A stretch of 64,000 nt of DNA from CAVQBL01 sp963710715 (GTDB lineage: Bacteria > Pseudomonadota > Gammaproteobacteria > DSM-16500). Position 1 is the first letter of the stretch; the number at the start of each line of letters is the position of its first letter. The translations under genes and the position numbers were made by a program. Where the stretch lies: contig CAVQBL010000016.1 in the NCBI GenBank assembly GCA_963710715.1, forward strand, positions 62,001-126,000. Direction: 5' to 3'. Below, piece by piece: positions 37,207 through 45,997 of the stretch. The notes beneath the pieces were generated by a model. The model did no database searches. It worked only from the letters and a program-made list of their open reading frames with translations, and was not told the origin of the DNA.

Positions 37207-37704
37207 TTATACGTTTTGTGGGCCTCTAGCTGCTTGTACTTTGGTTTCTGATGTTGATATCAAAGGCTCGTCTAAGCTAACACTTGCAGCTGTGGTCGGT
37301 GCCGGAGAAAAAAACCTTCTTCCAAGGTAACTCAATCCTTTACTCACTCCATAGCCTATTGAAACTGCTGCTGTGGTTACGACAGCGTCAACCAGACCCG
37401 TTAAAAGACCTGCTGGGAGAATATTATCAGGATTTTTTTTCCAGTCACCAACCACACCATTAAAAACGGGGGGGCTTACTTTATAAGATGCATAAATCCC
37501 TGCTCCTAGAGATATTGCATACAATAACGAATACATTACCGCTTCTTTCTTGCGCCCTGCTTTTGCTAAATCACTAATAAACATAATCGGAATAAAAGGT
37601 GCGCACATAGCCATACACACTATTCCTGCACCATTCCCCTGACTATATTGTGCTGCTGTTGAAGCTGCCGCGCCCACTGCTTGTTCCATAAATACCTCGC
37701 TCAT
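37207..37704 (-). CDS. Glycine/alanine-rich membrane protein of unknown function
   Basis: A 165-residue protein with hydrophobic segments near residues 28-45, 57-72 and 95-120 (LLTGLVDAVVTTAAVSIGYGV) and a Ser/Thr-rich hydrophilic tail ending LISTSETKVQAARG. The composition resembles the membrane protein at 16911, and both have upstream 'gccttaa' motifs, but I cannot show homology by eye. No family was recognised. Two matched palindromic sites upstream suggest a dedicated regulator. Confidence 0.55.
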   Translation of the reverse strand: MSEVFMEQAVGAAASTAAQYSQGNGAGIVCMAMCAPFIPIMFISDLAKAGRKKEAVMYSLLYAISLGAGIYASYKVSPPVFNGVVGDWKKNPDNILPAGLLTGLVDAVVTTAAVSIGYGVSKGLSYLGRRFFSPAPTTAASVSLDEPLISTSETKVQAARGPQNV

Positions 37705-37740
37705 TAAGTTGTCTAATAACTACAGTATACAAACTGAACA

Positions 37741-37777
37741 TTAAGGCAGTCTTAAAAAAGTATTAAGGCAGCCTTAA
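37741..37777 (-). promoter_or_regulatory. Two matched palindromic operator-like sites
   Basis: TTAAGGCAGTCTTAA (37741-37755) and TTAAGGCAGCCTTAA (37763-37777) are near-identical palindromes with starts 22 bases apart, about two helical turns. This geometry suits cooperative binding of a dimeric regulator controlling the gene starting at 37704. Confidence 0.5.
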
Positions 37778-37858
37778 CAAAAGCAAGAAATAAATTTGAG
37801 AACAATCCCATTTTGGGTAACAATACTCATTAACATATTATTAAGGTAGCTAAGGATC

Positions 37859-38497
37859 ATGCCAGAAACCTTCACGGAACAAAGCAACTTCATCACACAC
37901 GAAATGCTAGCGCATCCAGCGCTGTTCACACACCCGCGCGCACAAAACGTGGCAATTATCGACAACCAAGACAATGGTATCTTACAAGAAGTATTAAAAC
38001 ACCCTCACATAACAGAAGTGTGGCAAATCACCGACAAAAAACCCGGCACCTATCAAAATACTGGCGCGCGCACGCAATTTTATTTTGGCAGCAGCACAGA
38101 ATGGGCTACCCATGCCAAACCGGAATCGTTTGATATTTTAATTACGACAAATTCATCTGAACAATCTCAGATGATGCAACATTATTTAAAAATTCTAAAA
38201 AAAGATGGTATTTTAATTCAGCCCTGCCAATCGCCTTTTAACACGACTGAACTAAAATCCGCTTATCAACAACTATTGGCTATCGGATTTGATGATATAC
38301 AAATTCTTAATTTCCCCCAACCTAACTACCCGTCAGGCTGGCGCACAGTACTCATGACAATTAAACAAGGAACATTCAAATGCGTCAGCGAAAAAAATAT
38401 TTTCAACAAGCCTTTCCACACTCGATATTATAATCTTGATATGCACAAAGCTTCTCTCGCTTTACCTGAATTTATCAAGGAACAAATCTTTACTTAG
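37859..38497 (+). CDS. Spermidine-synthase-like protein lacking the active site
   Basis: A 212-residue protein related to polyamine aminopropyltransferases. ITHEMLAHPALFTHPRAQNVAI matches the SpeE segment before the SAM-type binding loop. The glycine-rich GGGDGG loop is replaced by DNQDNG. The catalytic-acid region (SDxxDP in SpeE) reads TTNSSE. The later YPSGWRTVLM strand aligns with the SpeE segment for the Trp/Tyr-containing pocket. It is shorter than SpeE (about 285). It is probably not a functional synthase and may have a structural or regulatory role. It is 20 bases upstream of ubiK. Confidence 0.7.
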   Translation: MPETFTEQSNFITHEMLAHPALFTHPRAQNVAIIDNQDNGILQEVLKHPHITEVWQITDKKPGTYQNTGARTQFYFGSSTEWATHAKPESFDILITTNSSEQSQMMQHYLKILKKDGILIQPCQSPFNTTELKSAYQQLLAIGFDDIQILNFPQPNYPSGWRTVLMTIKQGTFKCVSEKNIFNKPFHTRYYNLDMHKASLALPEFIKEQIFT

Positions 38498-38517
38498 AGC
38501 TCTTAAGGACCCAAATT

Positions 38518-38772
38518 ATGAATAAAAATTTTCTTAATGATCTGTCATCACGTTTATGTGAAGCTTTACCAGAAAGCTTAAAAGCTTTAAAAAAAGATAT
38601 AGAAAAAAACTTTCGCGCCGTATTGCAAACAACATTTTCCAAAATGGACTTGGTCACACGCGAAGAATTCGATGCACAAACCAAAGTATTATCACGCAGC
38701 CGAAAAAAAATTGAAACCCTTGAACATCGCATCAAAGAATTAGAAAAAATTATTGTTGAAAAGCAGGAATAA
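38518..38772 (+). CDS. ubiK: Ubiquinone biosynthesis accessory factor UbiK
   Basis: An 84-residue BMFP/YqiC-family protein with an amphipathic N-terminal helix (FLNDLSSRLCEALP) and a C-terminal coiled coil (VLSRSRKKIETLEHRIKELE) that trimerises. E. coli UbiK works with UbiJ in the aerobic ubiquinone assembly complex. Its stop codon is two bases before the nudF start. A ubiH-type hydroxylase gene lies elsewhere in the window. Confidence 0.9.
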   Translation: MNKNFLNDLSSRLCEALPESLKALKKDIEKNFRAVLQTTFSKMDLVTREEFDAQTKVLSRSRKKIETLEHRIKELEKIIVEKQE

Positions 38773-38773
38773 A

Positions 38774-39397
38774 ATGGCAAATAAGATTCAATTCACGCAT
38801 GATGATTGTGAAGTTGTCAAACGTGAAGTTTTATACCAAGGTGTTTTCTGCCTAGCGAAATACCATATTCGCACACGATTATTTAAAGGCGGCTGGAGCG
38901 ATGTATTTACACGCGAAGTATTTGAGCGACGCTCTGCAGCCGCTGTTCTACCTTACGATCCTGCATCCGATCGCGTTATCCTCATAGAACAATTTCGTGC
39001 CGGAGGTTTAGCGGATGCTAAAAGTCCTTGGCTAATTGAAATTCCGGCTGGCATTTTTTCCAACCAAGAAACCCCCGAAGAATTAATTTATCGCGAAGCA
39101 AAAGAAGAAGCGGGATGCACCATCACAGACCCATTATTAATTTCTGATTATTTCGTGAGCCCTGGCGGTAACAATGAATATCTTTATTTATTTTGCGCCA
39201 AAACAAATGCCAGTCATGTTAGCGGTATTCATGGACTAGAATATGAACATGAAGATATCCGCGTTATCAATCTCCCAGCAACAGAAGCTTTTGCAAAAGT
39301 ACGGACGGGTGAAATTAAAACCGCCCCAGCTATTATTTCCTTGTTATGGTTAGAAATAAATCGTGAAAAATTAAGGCGTTCTTGGGGCCAGGCCTGA
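38774..39397 (+). CDS. nudF: ADP-ribose pyrophosphatase (Nudix)
   Basis: It hydrolyses ADP-ribose to AMP and ribose-5-phosphate. The 207-residue protein has the full Nudix box from GIFSNQETPEE through REAKEEAGC (about residues 93-115), preceded by LIEIPAG, and YFVSPGGNNEYLYLF follows, typical of the NudF subgroup. The ATG has an AGGAATAA ribosome-binding site. The last residues (WGQA) and the stop lie within the family B palindrome. Confidence 0.93.
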   Translation: MANKIQFTHDDCEVVKREVLYQGVFCLAKYHIRTRLFKGGWSDVFTREVFERRSAAAVLPYDPASDRVILIEQFRAGGLADAKSPWLIEIPAGIFSNQETPEELIYREAKEEAGCTITDPLLISDYFVSPGGNNEYLYLFCAKTNASHVSGIHGLEYEHEDIRVINLPATEAFAKVRTGEIKTAPAIISLLWLEINREKLRRSWGQA

Positions 39398-39476
39398 CAA
39401 ATAGACTTTTTTATTCCTTATGCGTCAATAAGTAATTTAGCAAAAGTCTATTTGTCAGGCCTGGCCCCAAGAACGC
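39375..39476. repeat. Palindromic repeat family B, nudF copy
   Basis: Near-perfect arms of about 35 bases (gcgttcttggggccaggcc ... and complement) enclose a centre shared with the copy at 32535. The left arm includes the last codons and stop of nudF. It could act as a strong terminator or mRNA-stabilising hairpin. Confidence 0.88.
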
Positions 39477-39536
39477 TTTACATTTGCCTCATAAACCTAT
39501 ATTTTTCTTTCAACACAAAACGGAGTTCGGTAATCC

Positions 39537-41435
39537 ATGGCTCAAAAACAATCTTATACTGCAGAATCAATCGAAGTCTTAAGTGGCCTTGAACCTGTAC
39601 GCCGTCGACCGGGGATGTACACAGATACAACCAATCCCAATCACCTCGCTCATGAAGCGATTGATAACAGTGTTGACGAAGCCATGGAAGGACATGCCAC
39701 TCACCTCATGGTAACGTTATATAAAGATGGTTCACTTGAAGTCAGTGATAACGGTCGCGGCATGCCAGTGGACATTCATCCTGAAGAAGGTTTAACCGGT
39801 GTTGAACTCATTCTCACCAAATTACACAGCGGCGCTAAATTTTCCAATAAACAATATCGATTTTCAGGCGGTTTACACGGCGTAGGTATTTCTGTTGTAA
39901 ATGCTTTATCAAAAAATTTAGACGTTACTATCAAGCGTGACAATACCATTTATCAGATGAAGTTTGCTAATGGTGAAAAAGCATCTGAACTTAAAAAAAT
40001 TGGCACAACTAAGCAACGTGAAACCGGCACTAGCATCCGCTTTTTACCCGATGGAAAATATTTTGATTCTGCTAAATTTGCTGTACAAAAGCTAAAACAT
40101 ACTTTACGTGCTAAAGCAGTACTTTGTCCCGGCCTACATGTTTCCTTCCATGACGAAAATACGAATAAAACAGAAGAATGGTTTTATGAACAAGGCTTAC
40201 AAAATTATTTAATGGAAACGATAGGTAAAACGGAACACCTTCCTGAAGAACCTTTTATAGGATCATTCAGTGGTAATAAAGAAATGGTCGATTGGGCGGT
40301 AATCTGGTTGCCAGAAGAAAGTGAAGTCACCGCTGAAAGTTACGTCAACCTTATTCCCACGCCTCAAGGCGGTACTCACGTAAATGGTTTACGTTTAGGC
40401 TTACTTGAAGCGTTGCGTGAATTTTGTGAATTCCGGAATTTATTACCTCGCGGCTTAAAATTCGCCCCTGAAGATGTATGGGATCGCTGCGCACATATTC
40501 TTTCGGTTAAATTACAAGAACCACAATTTTCTGGTCAAACCAAAGAACGTTTATCATCGCGCGAATGTGCAAGCTTTGTATCCGGCGTGGTTAAAGATGC
40601 ATTCAGCCTTTGGCTAAATCAAAATGTTACCATCGGTGAAGCGCTGGCAAATTTCGCCATCAATAATGCGCAAAAACGCATGAAAGCAGCGCAAACGGTA
40701 GTACGAAAAAAAATAACTGCCGGTCCAGCACTTCCTGGAAAATTAGTGGATTGCACTTTACAAGATTTAAAACGTTCAGAATTATTTTTAGTAGAAGGTG
40801 ATTCTGCAGGCGGCTCCGCAAAACAAGCGCGCGATCGTGAATTTCAAGCTATCATGCCACTGCGTGGAAAAATATTAAATACGTGGGAAGTGGATTCCGC
40901 ACAAGTACTCGCATCCGAAGCAATACATGACATTGCCATTGCCATAGGCATTGACCCCAGTTCAAAAGATTTAACGGGTTTACGTTATGGGAAAATTTGC
41001 ATTTTAGCGGATGCGGATTCCGACGGATCACATATCGCTACATTATTGTGCGCACTGTTTCTAAAACATTTTCGTCAACTGGTTGCAGAAGGTCACGTCT
41101 ATGTTGCTATGCCACCACTTTATCGCATCGATCATGGAAAAGAAGTGTATTACGCACTCGATGATGCAGAAAAACAAGGCATTATTGATCGCATTGCTGC
41201 AGAACAGAAAAAAGGAAAAGTAAACGTCATTCGCTTCAAAGGCTTGGGAGAAATGAATCCCCTCCAATTGCGTGAAACCACCATGGATCCACAAACACGA
41301 CGCTTGGTGCAATTGACCATTGCGCAAAATGATAATACAGACAAAATATTAGATATGTTGCTTGCGAAAAAACGTGCCGCCGATCGCAAAGCATGGTTAG
41401 AGAAAAAAGGTAATTTAGCTGAGGTTAACGTATGA
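39537..41435 (+). CDS. parE: DNA topoisomerase IV subunit B
   Basis: The ATPase subunit of the decatenating topoisomerase, 632 residues as in E. coli (630). It shows the GHKL ATP-binding region with [11 protein letters not shown] and DNGRGMPVD, the lid [15 protein letters not shown], and the Toprim domain with [11 protein letters not shown] and PLRGKILN plus the DADSDGSH metal site. [11 protein letters not shown] is near the N-terminus. CGGAG precedes the ATG. It overlaps parC by 4 bases. Confidence 0.97.
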   Translation: MAQKQSYTAESIEVLSGLEPVRRRPGMYTDTTNPNHLAHEAIDNSVDEAMEGHATHLMVTLYKDGSLEVSDNGRGMPVDIHPEEGLTGVELILTKLHSGAKFSNKQYRFSGGLHGVGISVVNALSKNLDVTIKRDNTIYQMKFANGEKASELKKIGTTKQRETGTSIRFLPDGKYFDSAKFAVQKLKHTLRAKAVLCPGLHVSFHDENTNKTEEWFYEQGLQNYLMETIGKTEHLPEEPFIGSFSGNKEMVDWAVIWLPEESEVTAESYVNLIPTPQGGTHVNGLRLGLLEALREFCEFRNLLPRGLKFAPEDVWDRCAHILSVKLQEPQFSGQTKERLSSRECASFVSGVVKDAFSLWLNQNVTIGEALANFAINNAQKRMKAAQTVVRKKITAGPALPGKLVDCTLQDLKRSELFLVEGDSAGGSAKQARDREFQAIMPLRGKILNTWEVDSAQVLASEAIHDIAIAIGIDPSSKDLTGLRYGKICILADADSDGSHIATLLCALFLKHFRQLVAEGHVYVAMPPLYRIDHGKEVYYALDDAEKQGIIDRIAAEQKKGKVNVIRFKGLGEMNPLQLRETTMDPQTRRLVQLTIAQNDNTDKILDMLLAKKRAADRKAWLEKKGNLAEVNV

Positions 41436-43672
41436 ATAACACCGTTGAACATATCCCCTTAAAAGAATTTACCGAAAAAGCATACCTTGATTATTCAATG
41501 TACGTCATTCTCGACCGTGCATTACCACACATTGGCGATGGTTTAAAACCCGTACAGCGCCGTATCGTTTATGCCATGTCTGAACTCGGATTAAAAGCCA
41601 CAGCCAAGTTTAAAAAATCAGCACGCACCGTCGGCGACGTCTTAGGTAAATTTCATCCCCATGGTGATGCTGCATGTTACGAAGCCATGGTGTTAATGGC
41701 ACAACCTTTTTCATATCGTTATCCACTGGTTGAAGGACAAGGCAACTGGGGATCACCGGATGATCCGAAATCATTTGCCGCCATGCGCTACACGGAATCG
41801 CGCTTATCTGCTTATGCGGAAGTATTGCTTGCTGAATTAGGCAGTGGCACAGTCGACTGGACGCCAAATTTTGATGGCACTTTGCAAGAACCTGCGCTGC
41901 TTCCCGCGCGCTTACCCAACGTATTATTAAATGGCACGACAGGAATTGCTGTGGGCATGGCAACCGATATTCCACCGCATAATTTACGCGAGGTTGCAGC
42001 CGCACTCATTCATTTACTCGATAATCCCAAAGCCACATTAGCAGAAATTTGCAAACACATTCCAGGTCCTGATTTTCCAACGGAAGCGGAAATTATTACA
42101 TCCAGCAGCGATATCAAAGAAATGTATCGCACGGGCAATGGTTCCATTCGCATGCGCGCAGTTTACACGATGGAAAATGATGAAATTGTTATTACTGCAT
42201 TACCCCATCAGGTTTCGGGCGCAAAAGTATTGGAGCAAATTGCAGGACAAATGCAAGCAAAGAAATTACCACTGGTTTCAGATTTGCGTGATGAATCCGA
42301 TCATGAAAATCCCACCCGACTCGTCATTGTTCCGCGTTCAAATCGTGTTGACATTGAAGCACTCATGGCACATTTATTTGCAACCACAGAATTGGAACGC
42401 AGTTATCGCGCCAATTTAAATGTCATTGGTTTAAACGGCCGTCCACACGTTAAGAATCTATTAGAAATGTTACAAGAATGGTTGGAGTATCGCCAAACAA
42501 CCGTAAAACGTCGTTTACAATTTCGACTCGATCAAGTTGAACATCGATTACATATTTTAGCAGGTTTGTTAATCGCTTATCTTAATTTAGATGAAATCAT
42601 CAAAATCATTCGTCAAGAAGAAAAACCCAAAGCAGTTTTAATGAAGCGTTTCAAATTGAGCGACGAACAAGCAGAAGCAATTCTAGAAACTAAGTTGCGT
42701 CATTTAGCACGCCTGGAAGAAATGCAAATTAAAGGCGAGCAGAAAGATTTATTAGCCGAACAAGAAGAACTTCAACAAACCTTAGCTTCTAACGCACGCT
42801 TGAAAAAATTAATTCGTAAAGAACTCGAAGCGGATGCAGAAAAATTTGGTGATAAACGACGCTCACCCATTGTTGTGCGCAAAGAAGCACAAGCGATGAG
42901 TGAAACTGAAATTTTGCCGACAGAGCCTGTCACCGTTGTGTTATCAACGATGGGTTGGATACGCGCGGCAAAAGGTCATGAAATGGATCCTACACAATTA
43001 AGTTATAAAGCCGGTGATGCATTTTTATCTTCTGCTATGGGTCGCAGTAATCAACTCGCCGTATTCATGGATTCAGCAGGCAGAACCTATTCATTACCTG
43101 CACACACATTACCTTCCGCGCGCGGTCAAGGCGAACCACTCACGGGACGCTTAAATCCTGCAGAAAACGCGCAATTTGTTGCAGTATTAATGGGTGAAAC
43201 AGAACAACAAATTTTACTCGCATCGGATGCAGGTTATGGATTTATTGCAAAACTCGAAGATCTCTACGCAAAAAATCGCGCGGGCAAAGCCACATTAAAT
43301 GTTCCTAAAGGTGCAAAAGCACTCTCTCCACGCTTAGTCACTGAAAAAGAAACAGCATTTATCGCTGCGGTCACCAACACCGGGCATTTATTAATTTTCC
43401 CACTCAAAGAATTACCGGATTTAGCAAAAGGTAAAGGCAATAAAATTTTAGGCATCCCCAGCAGCCGCGTTCAATCACGTGAAGAATTTTTAACTGACAT
43501 CGCGGTACTACAAGAAGGACAAACGCTTGCTGTCATCAGCAACAATAAAGAATTAAAATTAAAACCCGCCGACTGGAAACATTATCTCGGCGAACGCGGC
43601 CGTCGTGGTTTGAAACTTCCGCGTGCGTATCAAAAAGCAGATGGGTTACTTGCTATTGCTTCTTCAGAGTAA
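41432..43672 (+). CDS. parC: DNA topoisomerase IV subunit A
   Basis: The breakage-reunion subunit, 746 residues. The active-site Tyr is in [11 protein letters not shown], and the quinolone region reads [16 protein letters not shown]. Residue 80 is Ala where E. coli has Ser80; Glu84 is present. The C-terminal beta-pinwheel ends [19 protein letters not shown]. The start overlaps parE (ATGA). The 3' end overlaps the convergent gene by 20 bases, and a second copy of the last roughly 35 codons lies about 1.9 kb downstream. Confidence 0.97.
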   Translation: MNNTVEHIPLKEFTEKAYLDYSMYVILDRALPHIGDGLKPVQRRIVYAMSELGLKATAKFKKSARTVGDVLGKFHPHGDAACYEAMVLMAQPFSYRYPLVEGQGNWGSPDDPKSFAAMRYTESRLSAYAEVLLAELGSGTVDWTPNFDGTLQEPALLPARLPNVLLNGTTGIAVGMATDIPPHNLREVAAALIHLLDNPKATLAEICKHIPGPDFPTEAEIITSSSDIKEMYRTGNGSIRMRAVYTMENDEIVITALPHQVSGAKVLEQIAGQMQAKKLPLVSDLRDESDHENPTRLVIVPRSNRVDIEALMAHLFATTELERSYRANLNVIGLNGRPHVKNLLEMLQEWLEYRQTTVKRRLQFRLDQVEHRLHILAGLLIAYLNLDEIIKIIRQEEKPKAVLMKRFKLSDEQAEAILETKLRHLARLEEMQIKGEQKDLLAEQEELQQTLASNARLKKLIRKELEADAEKFGDKRRSPIVVRKEAQAMSETEILPTEPVTVVLSTMGWIRAAKGHEMDPTQLSYKAGDAFLSSAMGRSNQLAVFMDSAGRTYSLPAHTLPSARGQGEPLTGRLNPAENAQFVAVLMGETEQQILLASDAGYGFIAKLEDLYAKNRAGKATLNVPKGAKALSPRLVTEKETAFIAAVTNTGHLLIFPLKELPDLAKGKGNKILGIPSSRVQSREEFLTDIAVLQEGQTLAVISNNKELKLKPADWKHYLGERGRRGLKLPRAYQKADGLLAIASSE

Positions 43673-44834
43673 TAGCCGCCGCCTCCACTGCTTCTTTACC
43701 CGATGGCTCAGACCTGTGAACATGTTCTAAACTCCTAGTAAGCGCTTGAACAGGCTGTGTTTCTAACAGAAACGGTCCATAATATTTAACTTTTCCAAAC
43801 AGAGTTTCCCCAAATCCATTTAATTCGGATATGAAACGATACAAACTTTCATGCCCGGTTAATCCTAGCACGTCGATTTTCTTATAATTAAACGTTTTTT
43901 TATGCTCGGGTTCTAAATGAAAAACACAACCATAATTACTAAACAATTCCTCTAAAGTTAATCCAACATAGGATAAAGGCAAGGAAAGTACTTCATTACT
44001 TTTTCTTATGACAAATTGGTTTAGTGTGCCAAAAGACTCACAACCATAAATTAAAAATTCAGCACCCGTTAGAGAAAGAAGCGTATACATATTCTTTACA
44101 TATTCCGGGAAACTGAGGCGTGCTTTCGAATCTAAGTTATAACGAAATCCATCAATTAGAAATAGCCCTGTTTCAGGTCTTAAAAAGTCATTATACACTT
44201 GCAAAAATGTGCCAACAGGATCAATAAGATGCTGAAAACACCATCTTGAAACAGCAACATCTATTTTATGTTTCAAATCCATCTTCAATTTATCGAATTC
44301 GCCTACCATATTTTCTACTTGAAAAGCACCCAATTTATGAATAACACAATTATTTTCCTGACTTTCAGATTGTCCTGCAAATGTTTCTCCTCTTACGCCA
44401 AGAATATGAATTCGAATATTCTGTATTGATGAGAGTTGTTTATCTTTATTTAAAAATTTAGCAAGTCCTTCACAAAAACCAAAATTCCCGGCGCCAATGT
44501 CCAATACATAGAATTCTGATCTATCGGGATTTTTAAGAATGAGTGATTTGATTAGACTATATTCCTTGATCGCTGCAATACCGTATTCTTCCTTCTCATC
44601 TGCGTTAAAAAGACCCCAACGAGATGATGTTTTACGTTTACAAGCCTCAAAAGCATGCTGAATTTGATCCTGAATTTCTTTGGGTCTTTGAGTACAATTT
44701 AAGGGGATATTATTCATTTTTTGTGTCGCAAAAAGACCCATTGGATTCGATTTATGAGATGTTTGCGACGGAACTGCTTTTATATCTGAAGGAGGTAACT
44801 CTTTTTCAAATGTAGATCTTTGGGAAGCTGTCAT
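43653..44834 (-). CDS. SAM-methyltransferase-like protein, orphan
   Basis: A 393-residue soluble protein. A Rossmann methyltransferase core is suggested by [20 protein letters not shown] near residue 108 (motif I), a plausible acidic strand end after it, and [19 protein letters not shown] near residue 190 (motif IV region). The flanks are unrecognised: the first 80 residues are polar and the last 150 have no known motif. There is no signal peptide. It lies in the patch between parC and its displaced 3' end, consistent with acquired DNA. An effector methyltransferase is possible but unproven. Confidence 0.6.
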   Translation of the reverse strand: MTASQRSTFEKELPPSDIKAVPSQTSHKSNPMGLFATQKMNNIPLNCTQRPKEIQDQIQHAFEACKRKTSSRWGLFNADEKEEYGIAAIKEYSLIKSLILKNPDRSEFYVLDIGAGNFGFCEGLAKFLNKDKQLSSIQNIRIHILGVRGETFAGQSESQENNCVIHKLGAFQVENMVGEFDKLKMDLKHKIDVAVSRWCFQHLIDPVGTFLQVYNDFLRPETGLFLIDGFRYNLDSKARLSFPEYVKNMYTLLSLTGAEFLIYGCESFGTLNQFVIRKSNEVLSLPLSYVGLTLEELFSNYGCVFHLEPEHKKTFNYKKIDVLGLTGHESLYRFISELNGFGETLFGKVKYYGPFLLETQPVQALTRSLEHVHRSEPSGKEAVEAAAITLKKQ

Positions 44835-44980
44835 GAGTTACCTTACCTCTCGTTTTATCGGAATAATTGATCGAATATTATATCACATTGGTTAGTAATT
44901 ATACGAATATTAGGTAATTGTTGATCATATCATTATCACAATAAAATTTGCTCAAAACGAGTATTTCAGCGGAAAACGTT

Positions 44981-45044
44981 ATATTTGACGTTTTTTGCTT
45001 GCATAAAACGTCAAATATGCCGTTTTTTACTTGCAAAAAACGGC
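44981..45044. repeat. Two abutting hairpins
   Basis: ATATTTGACGTTTT/AAAACGTCAAATAT (44981-45018) is followed directly by GCCGTTTTTT/AAAAAACGGC (45019-45044). Both loops share a TTGC/CTTGCA-like sequence. They lie just before the truncated DUF4143 gene. Confidence 0.75.
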
Positions 45045-45062
45045 ATAGTTGAATTGCCTCTT

Positions 45063-45476
45063 ATGGCTTACACAGAAGAAAGTCGTTTTAAATTATATTT
45101 GTTTGATATTGGTATTCTAGGCGCAATGGCAGATTTATCTCCGAAAGTACTATTAGATTATGATTATGGTACGTATAAAGGTTATTTTGCTGAAAATTTT
45201 GTAGCGCAAGAGTTTATCGCAGAAGGCAAAAACCATCTTTATAGCTGGCAGCAAGATCGCGCTGAAGTTGAATTTTTATATACGCTTGATAATCAAATTA
45301 TTCCCATCGAAGTAAAATCGGGCTGGGTAACACGCACACAAAGCTTAAATAAATATACTGAAAAATATCATCCACCTTATCGTGCTATGTTTAGCGCTAA
45401 ACCACTGCATTTTGATTTAAAAAATTCATATCATCAGTATCCTCTTTATATGGCACACTGGTTTCCATTATCGTGA
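45063..45476 (+). pseudogene. DUF4143-type ATPase C-terminal fragment
   Basis: The 137 residues match the C-terminal part of AAA_14/DUF4143 ATPases: SRFKLYLFDIGILGAMADL, GYFAENFVAQEF, then a nuclease-like YSWQQDRAEVEFLY and IIPIEVKSG. The whole N-terminal AAA domain (about 250 residues) is missing, and hairpins occupy the upstream DNA. It is a remnant of a larger gene whose family is common in mobile regions. The frame from 44985 reads through the hairpins and is not a real start. Confidence 0.8.
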
Positions 45477-45494
45477 TTACACTTTTGATATAAG

Positions 45495-45617
45495 ATGAAT
45501 ACCGCAAAACTTATTGGCTGGAAACATTATTTTGGTGAAGCGAGCGGCCGCCGCGGCTTGAAGCTGCCACGTGCGTATCAAAAAGCGGATGCCTTAATAG
45601 TTGTATCCGAAAGTTAA
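45495..45617 (+). pseudogene. Displaced second copy of the parC 3' end
   Basis: An in-frame ATG opens 40 residues whose bulk ([33 protein letters not shown]) aligns with the ParC C-terminus ([20 protein letters not shown]...). The nucleotide sequence has diverged, with more GC-rich codons (agcggccgccgcggc versus cgcggccgtcgt). It seems to be a relic of a second parC allele or of an insertion/recombination that replaced the parC tail. Confidence 0.8.
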
Positions 45618-45732
45618 ACTCCCGACTTCTACCAATTTTTAAATTATTGAAATACTCTTAAAAAAAAACTGTGATTACAATGAATTATATTTTTCAAAAA
45701 TGCGCGCGAAACCGCACTAAGTGGTATTGGAA

Positions 45733-45818
45733 CACTGAAGTTAGATCGAAGCCCCGTCATTGCGAACCATGCGTCCCGCAACGCTTTTATGCGGGACCAG
45801 CATGGTGAAGCAATCCAG
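45733..45818. repeat. Palindromic repeat family A, left half only
   Basis: It carries the cactgaagttagatcgaagc arm, cgtcattgcgaacc and the tgaagcaatccag core, then stops. The right half is missing and the next bases lead into a GIY-YIG gene fragment. Confidence 0.8.
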
Positions 45819-45833
45819 AAGGAAATATAATAA

Positions 45834-45902
45834 ATGCATGAACGTTTTCCAGCTGTTTATATCATGGCAAATAAACGCAATGGTACATTGTATACAGGTG
45901 TA
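45834..45902 (+). pseudogene. GIY-YIG endonuclease N-terminal scrap
   Basis: MHERFPAVYIMANKRNGTLY followed by TGV matches the start of small GIY-YIG (YhbQ/UPF0213-like) proteins (YIMxxxRNGTLYxGV). After that the frame runs into the tgtggcagaagtcaggagaa repeat segment also seen near 6258, and then into the antisense of the neighbouring gene. Only about 23 residues remain. Confidence 0.7.
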
Positions 45903-45997
45903 AGACACTCGCACCACAAAGCCCCAAAACCGCAGGTGTGGCAGAAGTCAGGAGAAGAATATTTTTGTTCCATTGAGGACTTTTACTATAAAAATTA

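Noticed and set aside
4178..45818. Possible CRISPR array from the repeated cgtcattgcgag blocks
   Set aside because: Copies are palindromic, kilobases apart and lack regular spacers or cas genes.
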